Source: Xiphophorus maculatus (lineage: Eukaryota; Chordata; Actinopteri; Cyprinodontiformes; Poeciliidae). Taken from it: a stretch of DNA of 64,000 nt. The stretch is from the NCBI RefSeq assembly GCF_002775205.1, contig NC_036447.1, positions 21,372,501-21,436,500 of the forward strand, read 5' to 3'. Each line of letters starts with the position of its first letter. Position 1 is the stretch's first letter. The position numbers were made by a program, and so were the translations under genes. Shown one piece after another: positions 47,299 to 60,000 of the stretch. The notes beneath the pieces are model-generated. The model was not told the DNA's origin. It saw nothing but the letters and a program-made list of their open reading frames with translations, and ran no database searches.

Positions 47299-47959
47299 CA
47301 AGACAATTAAACAAAGAATGCATTTTATGTCATTTAGACAAGACAATGGGAATATATTAAGAATTAATCTTTGATTAAATAGCTTTTTTTAATTTGTTCT
47401 CTCGCTTTAAAAGCATAAAAAAGTTAAACTTTGGACAAGGAAATAAAGATGTACAAAGATCAGCAACAACAAACGTCCTGCCTCATTAAGTAACTGTGCT
47501 TCATGGCGCCAAAATGTCTGTTTTACACATGAAGGGATCACTATACAACATGACAAAGTCCAATGTTTCTCAGCAGTAAAACACAAACAGGACTGGATTT
47601 AAGATTAAGGACACTTATTTTTTTTTCTCCATTTGTTGAACCCTGAGAGACGCTGCACAGAGATGTGCTTTTACTGCGTCTGAATATGAAAACCCTGTTT
47701 AAAAAAAAAAAGAAGCTACACTGCTGTAGATATGTTGAGTAAAACAAATGTAATATGCTTATAATGTGTGATTTAAAGGCAAATTCATACACATCAAACA
47801 CAGAAAATGGAATGTAAAAAATAAAATTCCTGTCTAAAGCTTGTATAGCCATCATAAGTAGGAATGCTGCACCAACAAATTATTTCGTTGAGCTGTTTGT
47901 TCAGTGTGGAGTGACTATACTAACATATTTGACATTTAAAAAAAAAAAAAAAAAAAAAG

Positions 47960-48460
47960 AGTCTGCACATCTGAAATTACTATGGATTACTTTCAATCCA
48001 CACAAGATGGTAATTAAACAAACAGGCTCAAACAGGTTCTGGATGAGGCTTGTGCAAACCAAAGAACACCATAGCAACAGTCAAGTATGGTGGTAGCAGC
48101 AGCATGCTGTGTGGCCATGTTGTTGCATTACACACAACAACAGAAGACCGCCACCTAATTCTTTATCTTGACCTCAAATCTACAACTAAATGGTTGAAAC
48201 TTGGACACAGTTGGGCTCCAACAGGAAATGAATCTACGCAAACATCAGAACACGATTTAGAGTGAAAGGAGACAATATCGAGCTTCTGGAATGGTTCTGA
48301 CCTCGACCCAATCGAGTCTATAATCTGTGCAAAGAAATCAAACAATTTGAATGAACTAAGGTTCACATCCAGCATTAAATGCCCCAATTTTATGACATTT
48401 CTGCCCAAGATAAGTGTATGTCAACTTCTGATAAGAACGACACATGGCCATAAAAAGTAA
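47960..48460. mobile_element. Tc1-like transposon remnant between oga-like and cant1
   Basis: GTCAAGTATGGTGGTAGCAG with an AGCATGCTGTGTGG continuation (about 48080-48110), GGAATGGTTCTGACCTCGAC and the end-like AAGTGTATGTCAACTTCTGA (about 48411-48430) resemble a Tc1 element whose terminus is of Sleeping-Beauty type. This is a different subfamily from the copies at 19340 and 40950. Confidence 0.5.
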
Positions 48461-49335
48461 CAAAACGACACATTTGTGAAATGACTGACAATGAAATGAT
48501 AACACTAAGCCTTACTTTGTGTGGAGAGTGTCAGGACTCTGGTAAATATCAAACCTTTCAAAAGAACAAATCTCCACTCATGGGACTTATTTTTTAAAGT
48601 AGTATATTTAAGTTAAGTATTTAGACTTGAAAACCCTTGGTATAAATGCAGTTTGATGATGAAAGCTAAAGCTATAAAACAAGCAAAATGAAGAAACACC
48701 GAAAGCCGTCTTTTTAAATGTGAAGCAGAAATACCTGTGGTAATAAATTAGATTTTTTTCTTCAACATTAAATCCTCCACAGTGAAGAGGACTGTTGTGC
48801 TTGTCATGATCAGTAATGAAGAATGCCATCATCAGAAAATATTTAGCACCTTATGAAAAGGGAAAAACACATTTTGCCTCACTAGCAAACTATTTCCCAT
48901 GGTTTAAATACTAGAAAACTGGCCATGTCACCAACTGTTACCTGTTTACGTAAATATATATATACTATGTATATATATATTTCCAAAAAACTATTTTATA
49001 TTTTTGCTTTAATGTTTGGTGTAAATCCTAATTATGGTTTTAAAAGCACTTTACTTTCTTCCCTTTAATTATAAATTCAACTCCAATCGGGTCTCTTCCC
49101 AAAATTAAATAAAAAAAAACTAAAACATCTATCAGCACTGAGGTGATGCAGGTTTGACTCTAGTGTTTGATGACAGGACACATCAGCAGATTTCCATTTT
49201 TCACAGTTGTTCTGTTGACCTTTCACCTGTGCTTTCAGAAAACGTTTTACCGTTGTTGTTATCCCGATGCTCTCTAGCGATATGAGATCATGATAATAAT
49301 AATAATGCGATATGAAACTTTCACCCTGCCACATT

Positions 49336-52220
49336 TCAAATGAACTCCAGCCCTTCATACTTCACATCTCCCATCTTGGTCTCGGGCATCAGCAGCCGTC
49401 CGTCCAGTGTAAAAGCAATGATGTATGTGGCGATCCTGCCTGCGTCCTCCTCCGACTTCAGAGCCAGGACGACCTGGTCGTCGGTGTCGGGAACGAATTT
49501 GAAGGAGGAGAAGCCGTGGGTGGGGTTAAAAGGTCCGACGCGCTGCGTGGTCACATGTCTGAAGTCGGCGGGGCAGGACAGGAGGAGGTTGGTGGCTCGG
49601 CGCTCGTCGGCCGCCTCCTCGTAGTGCTCGTGGCTGGCACGGCGAGGTAGGAAGAACCACCGCTGGAGGCGCTCGCTCCAAGCTGCCGATTCATGGATGA
49701 GGTAACCTGCAAAGAGCAAGGGGATTTCATTTACACTTTACCCCACTGAGGGTGCTGACCGAACTGTCCACGTTATATGGTGAGTGGGACCATCGTTTCC
49801 AGTCACAAAACTGAATTCACTTGATTCAGAACCTTAAGACAGCAACCTTTCAGTCATTATGTTGAATACAGCGGGACAAATCCTTACTCTATGAATACAT
49901 TTTTTTCACTTTGTGTCAGATAAAGTCAATGGAAACATCCAAAAAAATTCTACAATAAACATTTTTAATAAATGTTTAATTTACACAGAAATTGGCTAGT
50001 GGTCTAGCAGCTTTGACCCTGGTGACCACCTGGCCAGCATGCTTCAAATGTTTTCCACCTAAATCCAATGAATGGACCGTTGTTGAGCTTCTATCAAGCT
50101 CGACGAGGAGGAACTGACCTCTTTATTTCAACCAGCCCTATTAAAGTAGTAAAACATAAAACACATGACTTCAGGAAAAAACATGAATCCTGACAAGAAC
50201 TTCTGTTTGTAAATGTAAGTAATGCTTCATCAAAGTGTTATGATTTAAACTGGAGCTCCACAAGGCTCAGGTTTAAGTCCCACACTTTTTAGCCTTTAAG
50301 CGCAACCATCGGATGGCATCGACGGCAGACATGCACCTGGTGGTTTGATTCCTGCAGCTCTCCGCAGGGCGGCGTAATACGGCATCCAGTTTTCGTGCTC
50401 CACGCCGCCTTTATAGTCGATCACTTTCACCCACTCTGGGTTGTTGTTGACGAATTCCCCGGACGTCGTCGTCCACTCTTTCCCCAGACCTCCAACATAC
50501 AGGTGCTCATCCTTCACTGCCAGCCACTCCGCCTTGAATCCTGCACAGAAAATGAAAACATTAACTATAATCACAAACAATTCCTTGGAAAAGTACTCCT
50601 CGCTCTTCAACTTATTGTTTCAAGAACAGACTAGAATATACTGCTTTGGGGCTTTGTGTGACAGACCAACCCAAACTAAAGAACCAAAGTCAAAAGCGAG
50701 GAAGACGATTCTCAATTTTTCAAGTTTTCAATAGACAATAATCTGTGATGTTTTGTGGATTTGCAGTCAGCTTCCTGTACTCTGGCACCTCTAAATAAAA
50801 CATCCAAATGGCTATAAGTGTACGGAAACTAATACATCACCCTGTGTGGGAGCTTGAAGCTACTGAGGTGGGCAACAGGGGGAGTTGACCCAATGCCGCC
50901 GTTATGAATGAAAACTTATGAAAGTCCAATAACATCAGCAGTGTTTGTCTTGTAAGCTTAAAAAATTATTCCTTACCACTGACTGCATTTGCTGTTCCAC
51001 AGGCCGTCTTAATATACAACATTACCAAACCTGAGTCACAACAGCACAGCGATCACAGACAACTCTTTTGACCACCAACATCTGGCTGACCCTAATCAAA
51101 TGTTCCAACCTTACATTAATCAAATGTTCCTGCCTTACATACAATCATTTACAAACAAAAAAAAAAACACATAATAATGTGAAGGTGCTTCTCTTTGACA
51201 GGGATCAGGCAGAGCTCAGAGTTACAGGGAAGAAGGATGGAGCTAAATACACGACAATCCTGGAAAAAAAATCTGTTAGAAGATCTAAAAGACTTGAGAG
51301 TAGCTCAGAAGTTTGCCTTAAAACAGGACAACAAACCTAAACAGTGGAACGGTTTAGACTGAGGCATATTCGTGTGTACAATAGTCCATAAAAAGTTCAG
51401 GAGGTATGAATATATTTGGAAGGTACTAAAGTTCTCGACTAAACGTTCATTTTTTGTTTTTCTTAAAAGGAATTGTCATCAATCTTTGGCGCTCCTCAGC
51501 CTTGGCACTTACCTTTAGACATGGAGCCGTCGCCATCAGGAAGTATCACCCAGGGAATGGCTCTGCTCCCCTCAATCCTGTACACCACACCTGTGCGGTC
51601 ATCCACACTGTAAAGGTGACCGTTGAAGGCCACCAGCTCCGACAGCTCCATACCTGCAGGCACGGCGTTGCACCACATATTGATATGAACATGCACATCC
51701 GTATGGAGAAGCAGGATTTGAGCCACATACCTCGTCCTTTCTCAGCCAGACTGCTCTCCAAGGTGACTCTGTCTGCATCCCACTCCACCTCCAGTCTGTC
51801 CGCGCTCTCTGAAACGGTCACATAGCCTCTTTTCATGTAGCTAAACCACGTCTGACCCTTGGAGCTTTGGGACGCCGTGTCCAGGTCGGCAATCACTCCT
51901 ATACGGTAGCGAATGCCGTGCGGTGTCCTCTCTGGTGGACTCAACGGGTATGTGTCATTGTAAGGCTTTTTCCTCTTTAGACACCAAGAGAGTCTTTGTG
52001 ATCTCACATCCTCCTCTCTGCGAGTTTGAAAACTACCTGTGGTTGGTGTGTTTGTGTTCCCTACGGTCCGGTGCAGGTACAGCATGAGCACTAAGGCCAG
52101 CAGGGCGGTCACGATTATTGCTCTCCATCTGGGATGGAAGCGCAGGTCGGAGGCAGTGGCCTGTGTCATGGACGGCAAGGCCAAGGGGAGGCCTCGAACC
52201 GCGAAACCGAAGGAGTTCAT
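49336..52220 (-). CDS. cant1: soluble calcium-activated nucleotidase 1, 4 coding exons, 401 aa
   Basis: A Ca2+-dependent nucleoside diphosphatase of the ER/Golgi (UDP>GDP), needed for proteoglycan synthesis; also found as a shed form. Minus-strand exons: 52220-51731, 51653-51513, 50540-50337, 49706-49336; phases agree (1206 nt), giving 401 residues, the length of human CANT1. A basic N-terminus (HPRWR) precedes a membrane anchor at about residues 34-50. The apyrase domain follows: [124 protein letters not shown], ending KYEGLEFI. The start chosen aligns with the second Met of the human protein. The frame is open upstream to the acceptor at 52279, so a 5' exon could extend it. A uORF overlaps the start. 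Confidence 0.96.
50660..51440. mobile_element. Tc1-like transposon remnant in cant1 intron
   Basis: Between exons 2 and 3. The part at 51205-51400 (GAGTTACAGGGAAGAAGGAT, GGAGCTAAATACACGACAAT, GGAACGGTTTAGACTGAGGC) resembles the transposase C-terminal half of a fish Tc1 element; 50660-51200 may include decayed flank. No intact frame. Confidence 0.55.
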
Positions 52221-52237
52221 GGAAGTGTCGGGTTCAT
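52217..52237 (-). promoter_or_regulatory. uORF overlapping the cant1 start codon
   Basis: An ATG 17 nt upstream of the cant1 ATG opens a six-codon frame (MNPTLP) whose TGA overlaps the main ATG as ATGA. It is out of frame with cant1. Ribosomes using it would terminate exactly on the cant1 start, a layout suited to reinitiation or repression. Directly visible; function is inference. Confidence 0.6.
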
Positions 52238-52279
52238 CCCTGGAGCCAGCTGTGGGTTGGAGATGAAAACTTCCACCGC

Positions 52280-54517
52280 CTGGAGAAGAAGAACAAGGAG
52301 GAACATCAGCAGGCTTACACAAAATGTAAAAAATAGTTGAAAAGTTTGAGGTTTTTGAAGTACGAGTCTGCTTTCATAGCAGCTGGAGAAGAATAGCCAC
52401 TGGTAGGAGGGCAAGCTGCTAAAATGGGCTCTTGTTCCTATTGTTCCTTATTCACAACAGGGCTTTGTTGGGCTGAGCAGACCGCATACTGAACAGGAAG
52501 AGAGCTCCACGAATGTACTAAACCATCAGGAACAGAACCAGCACACCCTTACCCTGCTGTCTGCCTTAATTTATTAACATGCTGAACTGCTGTCAAGATT
52601 ATACACTTGTCACATGACTTTATCCATTTTATAATTTTTCACACTAATCTGTTGTACAAAATTCTCTCCCCTTGACTCTCTGATTTAACTGTATTGTTTC
52701 TCCTGTGAAGTACTTTAAGAGAACTTAAAAAGTTTAGCAGACTTTTATTCTCAACAAACTGTTTCATCTCTGTCAGAAACTTAGATAAATAGGTAAAGAG
52801 ACGTGGTACCTGCTGAAATAAGAGATCTGTTATTGTTTTGGGCCAAGGTGACCCTTCATGTTACTCCAAACAGCGACAAATAGTAGGGCAAATCTTTGCC
52901 CAGCCATTTTGAATCTTTTAAACAAGATTTGACAATTTAAATATATGCACTCTAAGCAGAATATTAATTCTAAAACAACTTCAAATTGTTAAAATAAGTA
53001 TACTTATATATATATATATATATATTTACTGACTAAATTCGACAAGATTTTAAAAAGGGTTCACATGAATATTTCCCAAGAAGTCATCTGGGTGGAACAG
53101 ATCATCTTACGTCACATAATTCCCCCGGTGCATCCGCTGCTTCTCTCTGAACGTGTTCACGCTTGTCGACTCTTTAAACTGAACACGCAAGGCTTGACAG
53201 AACAAAAAAAAGAGCTTTTTGTCGCTGCTGAATACATAACCCATATTTTCCACCTCCCTGCACGACAAGCCAAAACTCGACATTGTTGTACAGGGTATAA
53301 AGAATTAAACTATTCAGCCTTCCTTCGCCTCCTGTCCCCTGAACAGGCTGCTACCATCACGTCGTTCTGCTCTGCACATCCCTCAGAGAAACTCGCTCGT
53401 TCAGCCCTGGTATTCGCATGAATAATTGATTTCAGCAGGTTTCAGCAGGTCTCTTCCTTTGCCCTCTTGTAGACCATCTCAAGTTTCACAGCCAAAACTA
53501 ACTTGGATTTCTTAGTAATGAATTAAGAACTGTATTTGTATTGTTAATAAGAGAAATCTGCCAAAATAAGAGAAAGTCTACAGCATACAGCTTAAAGACG
53601 AATTTGATGCAAAAGTAAAAATTTGATGTGAAATTAATTTTGCCCACAAAATGCAGTAAAAGTTGCACTTTAAGTCCTCTCAAATTTATTTTTAGGGACA
53701 TGAAAAATAAAAGTAGACTCTTTCTCAGGAAGTAAATGCAACATGGCGAACCCCAACAACCTTTCCAATATTTCTGTACTATGAACAAAGAAAAATAATA
53801 TATATTTTATTCATTGTTTGGTTTTATCATTGCATTTTGAACGGTAAAAGTTCTGTGCTCTAGAATAATCAAGATTGAAGATGATACAAATAAAAAAATT
53901 GCCTTTTTAAAGAAGAGATAGTCGTACACTTAAATAGTTTTTTGAAGTATCTCTTGAATATTTTGTTAACTACTTACATACAGGGGATTTTCATAAACCT
54001 AAATATCGTTCATATTCAAGTGTGGCGCAAGTATAGCGTCAACTGCGGTTTTAACTCCTTTACGTCGGCGGGACGTTACGTTACGTAACGGGGCAGAAAG
54101 TGACGTCATCTAAGCTTTCACAACAGTTAATGTCGCAAATCAGCTGTGCTGCGAACTATGTTAGACTATTTCAACTGTCAATCGGTTTTTTTTTTCTTTT
54201 TCTTCATTATTTCCCTTGTTTGTCGTGTGTAAATGATGAGAGAATTAATTGGAACAATTCCACTTTAAGCTCGAGTCTGAGGTTACAAAAGCCGGTTAAA
54301 GGTTCATAAACTTTGGCAGTGCAAAGCTGAATTAGCCGGTTTTAATGAACACAGATAAGCTCCTAAAACCGTAAGCCGAAATGTCCGAACATTGTCGAAG
54401 TGTTTCACACGGACGGAAAGTTATGTCATACAGCGGACATCACCTCCAGACGTTTTATTAGCCACACAGCTAACACCAGCTAGCAACAGTAAACGTTGAC
54501 GTTTCGCCCCGACTCAC
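52280..54517. other. cant1 5' intron
   Basis: AT-rich DNA between the exon carrying the cant1 start (acceptor at 52279) and the candidate 5' exon near 54.5 kb. It holds a short AT array (about 53008-53026) and a plus-strand open frame of 118 codons (53065-53421) with no recognisable domain, which I treat as chance. The right end has bZIP-type palindromes. Confidence 0.6.
54081..54108. promoter_or_regulatory. paired bZIP-type palindromes (TTACGTAA and TGACGTCA)
   Basis: TTACGTAA at 54081-54088 and a full CRE TGACGTCA at 54101-54108 lie 20 bp apart start to start. They are about 410 bp inside the cant1 gene from its candidate 5' exon donor, in a locally CpG-rich patch. CRE and PAR-bZIP/CREB/ATF proteins bind such sites. 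Confidence 0.5.
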
Positions 54518-54720
54518 CAAGGACGCTGCTCGTCAAACTTGCAGAGTTTACCCGACCCACGTCCCCATTTCTGCCCCAGCAGCTCACCTGATGTGGAGGC
54601 TTCTCACGACGCCCTGTTGGCCGGTGACAGTCTCCTCCTACACCGGAGGAAATGCTGGGACTCCCTAGAGAAAGGGCACCTCACGGCTCTGTCACGTCAT
54701 AAACAAAACTTGTGTCCACG
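54518..54720 (-). promoter_or_regulatory. cant1 promoter and non-coding 5' exon(s)
   Basis: A CpG-bearing stretch with two minus-strand donors that could splice to the acceptor at 52279: CATCAG/GTGAGC (exon end 54588) and CCTTG/GTGAGT (exon end 54518). Either gives a non-coding first exon. A GTCACGTCAT word near 54687 is CRE-like. The transcription start is not fixed. Confidence 0.5.
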
Positions 54721-56294
54721 GGGTTTCCACGCAGCCACATTGATAAATTATACACAAAAACAGCTAACATACACTTAAAAGTCATGCTTGTAAAAAATAT
54801 TTAAAAATGTAGTTGTTTATTTTAGTATTTAAACTACAAATTAAGTCAGTAAATTCAGAAAATCTCAATTGAGATCACTCTTTTTTTTATTAAAGGGACA
54901 GTATAATGTACAGACGATTTTTTTTTATCTTGATACAGTAGATTATTGAGGAAAGCATCAACGTTGTTAAAGATGTTTGAAGGTGTGTATTTTTAATAGT
55001 GGTTAGCATCTCAACGATTGCTGCTATGTTTTGTTTGTACTCAAGATAATTATTTATTGTTATGTTCCCAGTCAGAAATAGCTATAACATATTTATATAC
55101 AGTACAGACCAAAAGTTTGGACACACCTTTTAATTCAATGAGTTTCCTTTATTTTCATGACTATTGACATTGTAGATTCACACTGAAGGCATCAAAACTA
55201 TGAATAACACATGTGGAAATATGCACTAAACAGAAAAGTGTAAAACAACTGAAAATACCCCTTATATTCTAGTTTCTTCAAAGTAGCAACCTTTTGCTGT
55301 GATTACTGCTTTGCACACACTCTGCATTTTCTTGATGAGCTTCAAGAGGTCGTCACCTGAAATGGTTTTCACTTCATAGGTGTGCCCTGTCAGGTTAATA
55401 AGTGGGATTTCTTGCCTTATAAATAGTCATGAAAATGAAGAAAACCCATTGAATTAGAAAGGTGTGTCCAAACTTTTTGGTCTGTACTGTATATATACTG
55501 TATATAAAGTCCACTGAAGTCAAAATACCAGGTTGGAGAGTCAGAGGTCAGAGTAGCCCTGAATTCTATATCAAATGTCTATACAAATAGAAATCAAAGT
55601 TATAAACATTGCTGGTATAAAGCATTTATCACATGTGACAGTGGCACATATCATACGATACAATTGTAATTTGTGAAGATGTTTTTGTAATGTTTGCATA
55701 ACTAAAACAGAGGAATGCATTGTTTTAAATGAATTGTTAGCCTAATTGCCAGGTTTCGATTAAATATGGCTTCCATGCACATAAAACATCTAAAAAGTTG
55801 AAGGAATACGGTATTTGTTTTTCTACTTCTGATGTTTTCCTCTACAATGCGACTATATTCCATCCATAGTTAGGTGGACAGTTAGAGAGAATAGGGTTAT
55901 CAACAGATTGTAAAAGCACAGTAACAAACCTCATTTTGTCTGACATCGTCCCCAGACAAATCAAGCACACAGTAATATTTAAAGTAGTTTGGTAAATTAC
56001 AGTTTCGTTAGATTTGTTTTAAGAAGTCTGACATTAACAATAACAAGTAAAAAAAAAAAAAAAAACTGATGGAATGACCACTGAACTCAAACACTGAAAG
56101 TCTCTCGAAAAAAGAACAGACACAGCATCCACAATGCAACGCTCCTTAGTCAACCAATTACAAACCAACTATTCTCTGGGTCACAGTTCAGCTGGATTAA
56201 AAGGTAATGAGCACTCTCAAATTATTATGAAATGATGAGTCATTGAGTTGGAAAACCAGAAACAACAGACCACATGTTATCTTAAATATAAATA
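54721..56294. other. cant1-afmid intergenic region
   Basis: AT-rich DNA with no supported gene. Its main content is the near-intact Tc1-type MITE at 55100-55489. Confidence 0.65.
55100..55489. mobile_element. near-intact Tc1/mariner-type MITE, 390 bp
   Basis: Both ends carry nearly identical inverted repeats of about 45 bp beginning CAGTACAGACCAAAA and reading on through GTTTGGACACACCTTT. Each end is flanked by TA, the Tc1/mariner target duplication. The interior is non-coding and corresponds to a dispersed element familiar from many fish genomes. The few differences between the ends suggest a fairly recent insertion. Confidence 0.85.
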
Positions 56295-56300
56295 TTTATT
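56295..56300 (-). terminator. candidate afmid polyadenylation signal
   Basis: TTTATT on the plus strand is AATAAA on the minus strand, about 720 bp past the afmid stop. Other nearby AT-rich words could serve instead. Confidence 0.4.
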
Positions 56301-57018
56301 GTATTCTCCAATAATGATAAGCAGAACATGGTGTAAATATTGTTCAACAATGTGCAATGCTACAATATGCAGTGCAAATCAAAGTGTCACTGTTACAGTT
56401 TTATTTTAATCTCAGTTTCAAAACCTCATGTTTGGAAATCAAAATTCTGCAATTATACATCAGGATCAGGAACAGCTATGGACCATCATCATGTGTTGCG
56501 TCAGGATTCCCCCGGGTCAGATCTCAGCGTAGAGCTGGAGGTTCGGGGAAAACGCTACCTTCACACTGAATGATACGCGATTACTTTTCACTGACGATTG
56601 TCAAAGAAAAAGAAAGATGAAAACAGCAATAATCAGTCAGACTTGCCCAGTCGGAAATAAGTCAAAAGTAAAAGTCCACTCAAAAATATTTAATATTTAA
56701 TGGTGTCATGCTTCATCACAACAACAACGTTCACAGTAGTCCAGCAACCTGTTTGCAGCTGAGCCTGAGAAGTGAATTCTGCCACGATGCACTGCAGTGA
56801 AGCGAAGGTGTTCCAAACATCCAAAGCTTAGTTAGGACGTCTTGACGACGAACATTTGTAAATAATGTAAACTAAACCATCAGAACAACTGATGTCACCT
56901 GGATTGATCTCAAAATAACAAAAAAAAAAAAAAAGAACATTTACCACAGTGAAACCCTGAAGAAATGCCTATTTTCTCATTGTCGGTGAACTGGGACTGA
57001 TCAGAGGTTTGTTGAACT

Positions 57019-60000
57019 TCAGCTCTTCCCCATCATCTTCAGGAGGAGCTACAGAGAAATGAAAGCATTAAAGTAAAGAGTTACAGCTTTTATGTTACAA
57101 GCGAAAGTTACAAGCTATAAAGCCAACATGTTCAGACTTTTCAACAGATTTTTGAACCATAGATGATGAAAGCAGTTTGTCTTGAAATATACTTACATTG
57201 TGTTACAATATAAAGTACAGTTTAAATGTTTTTTTTTATAATTCCTTAAAGTGCTGTTTATCAATAGTTTTCTGGTCTTTTTAAGGTCTTTCCTTTCTGA
57301 CAAAATACAATATCTTTCAAAAGGGTTTGAGATTTTTCACATCTTGTCAGGTTACAACTACAAATAGTATTTTATTGAGCGTTTATATTATTAGTCCAAA
57401 GTCATTTTGATGATGCTGAAAGAAAATGATTAGTGGCAACAAAAGTCTGTGGTGAAAGTTTACTTAATATTCAGTCAAAGCATGAGATCAAAAGATAATC
57501 ATCTGCTAGAAAGGCCTAGTCAAAGCCCAGTCATAAATAAAATTGAGATCTGTGTCGCTGTTATTTTATTGACACTGGTCTCAAAGGATCAGGATGAAAT
57601 GTTTTTTTTCCAGTTCTGTAATGCAACTGTAGATACAGCTAGCTGCCTTTTTTCACAACAGGAGAGGGTGAAGAAATAAAAAGGCTACTCATGTTCAGAT
57701 CCAGCTAAACATCAATGAATCTACCATACTGACAAAATCCAACGTAACAGAAAGTGAGGGGAGCGTGTACCTTGGTCAGGTGATAGTCTCCATCTACCAG
57801 CTGCTCAATGATACTAAAATGGTCTGTGTTCGCCACATCCTCCATGGTCACAGTCAGTCCTGCTGCTTCCAGAGCCTTAATGACACACACAAGTAAGAGA
57901 AGTTAGTGACAAGAGCAACTATGTCTGGTTTAATTTCAGAATGGCAGCTTGATATTTTAAAAACAGAATGAGGCAGAAATACGTTTCTGATTGTGCATGA
58001 AAATCTGAACAACAGAGAAAACGTTCCAATTGACGAGCTGCTCCTGCGCCATTCACAGCTGTATTTGTTCTCGGCTGTGGCCACTAACTTTGTAGTATTC
58101 CTCTGACTGCTTGCGAAACTCTGGCGAATCGTTCTGGGCGACAGCCACGACGATCTGACAGCCTGACGAGGATCGTTTGAGCTCAGGGACCAGCTGGCTA
58201 GGGCTGTTTCTCACCGCCACCTCCCTGCAGACACAAAGGAATGAGGCTCCGACTGGCACCAGTTACAGAGACGCCAACAGTGACATTTACCACCACAGCT
58301 TCCCGCATGATGCTCTCCACGACCCAGTCAATACAATTTAAAGGAGAATCGGGACATAAAAATCACAGCAGGAGTTCAAAACGTCTAAAATCAGATCTGC
58401 GTTTTCTTTTTTTAAGCCTTAAACTAACCCTTTCAGCATCTACAGTAAAGTCATTGATTAACCACTTTTTTTTTTTGGTTTATTTTCCATTTAATCTCCC
58501 TCTGTTGATTCAGAACTGTAGAATCAATGAATCGGTTAAGCAGAACCAGCCAGTCGACTGGAAGATCTCAAAAAGCAACCAATCATGTCCAGATCTAAGC
58601 TTATGATTACTTTTTTTTTTATTATCCGAATCAAACCTGAGTAATTGGAAGGCCTTACACACTTTAATTAGCTAATTCAACAATTTGAAACTCATATCTT
58701 GTCATTGCTTATCTTTATAAACTCTAAACTCACTCAGAATGCATTGACTCAATCCGAAATCCATAGATTAAAACTGTCTGGACTATACAAAGAGGTGAAA
58801 GTTATCAATAATTACCTATCTGTTTAAAAGGACCATTGGTTTATGATTCCCCTAGCAGGTAAATTTGCATTTTAAGCTTTTGAAAACCTTCTCTGAATAA
58901 TAGATAGGCCTGACAAAACAACAGGACGATAAATTGCCCCAGAAATTATTGCGGTAAACTTCAATATTGTTGTTTTTAATGCAATATATTGATAAAGGCA
59001 TAACAACGGAAGTTCGCCCTCTCAAAGACTAACAAGCTTTAATTTTTTACAGAACCATCCACTGTGGAACCGGGAGACATTTCAAGTATCCAAAATGAAA
59101 AAAACAACCCAAAACAAATAAAAACCATATGCAACTGAAACCGTTAATAAAGTGGATTATAAAGTCGCCATAAATAAAAATTTTCCTTCAAAAAATATTG
59201 ATCATAACGATGAAATGATCAAGCTCATTTTAATTAATGGTATAATTAGCTGATCATTGTGACAGGCTTCCCAATAAACAAAAGGCTTTACGAGAAATAA
59301 AAAAGTTGATTTTTAGGACAAAATGTTTCCTGTTACCAACAGACCGAAAGCTTTTTCCATAAGATACAGTAGAATATATTTAAATTATCTGCCTACTTAT
59401 CTGCAAAAATCAATCTCTGTCAGCCGTTTCAAAGTTAACAGTGTGCAACAAGGATTCTGTGTTTGTAGAAAAATGTATTTTTTCCCAATGTGTGATTACT
59501 CCAGGAAATCAGAACAGACCAGCACATGGAACCTACTCCGTCATCTTCAGAGGCTCGTTGACATACGTGGACAGGACGGGCAGCAGGTCGTATATGCCGC
59601 TCACAAGGAAAGCACCTTGGAGGAAAATTAGAGCGACAGTGAACAAAGAAAATCAACCGGACATTTCTGAGCCTATCTTTCTGAAGGCACCAGTAAGCCC
59701 AGCCAGATCCTCTGCGACTTACCTTTGATGTTTGGTGTGGCGCCGTACTGGGACCAGTCGGTGGAGAGCACCATAGCGGCCAGGTGAGCCCCTGCAGAGT
59801 GGCCACACAGGTACAGACCGCTGAATAAGGAACCACAGAGAGCTTATTTAACACACTGGAGTTGATTCTAGTGAAAAGAACGTCCACCATGGTGAACGTC
59901 CTCCAAACTTTACTATTAATGTATCTTTTTTTTACCTGATGTGAGAGTACTGCTGAATGACAGAAACAACGCTCCTGCGAACCTGAGACACCATCAAATC

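Noticed and set aside
53065-53421. Plus-strand 118-codon frame inside the cant1 5' intron
   Set aside because: Mixed composition but no recognisable family, promoter or conservation argument; most likely chance.
59435-59890. Long minus-strand frame of 151 codons spanning afmid exon 6
   Set aside because: It is in a different frame from the true afmid reading and runs through introns; phase-matched exons give the correct product.
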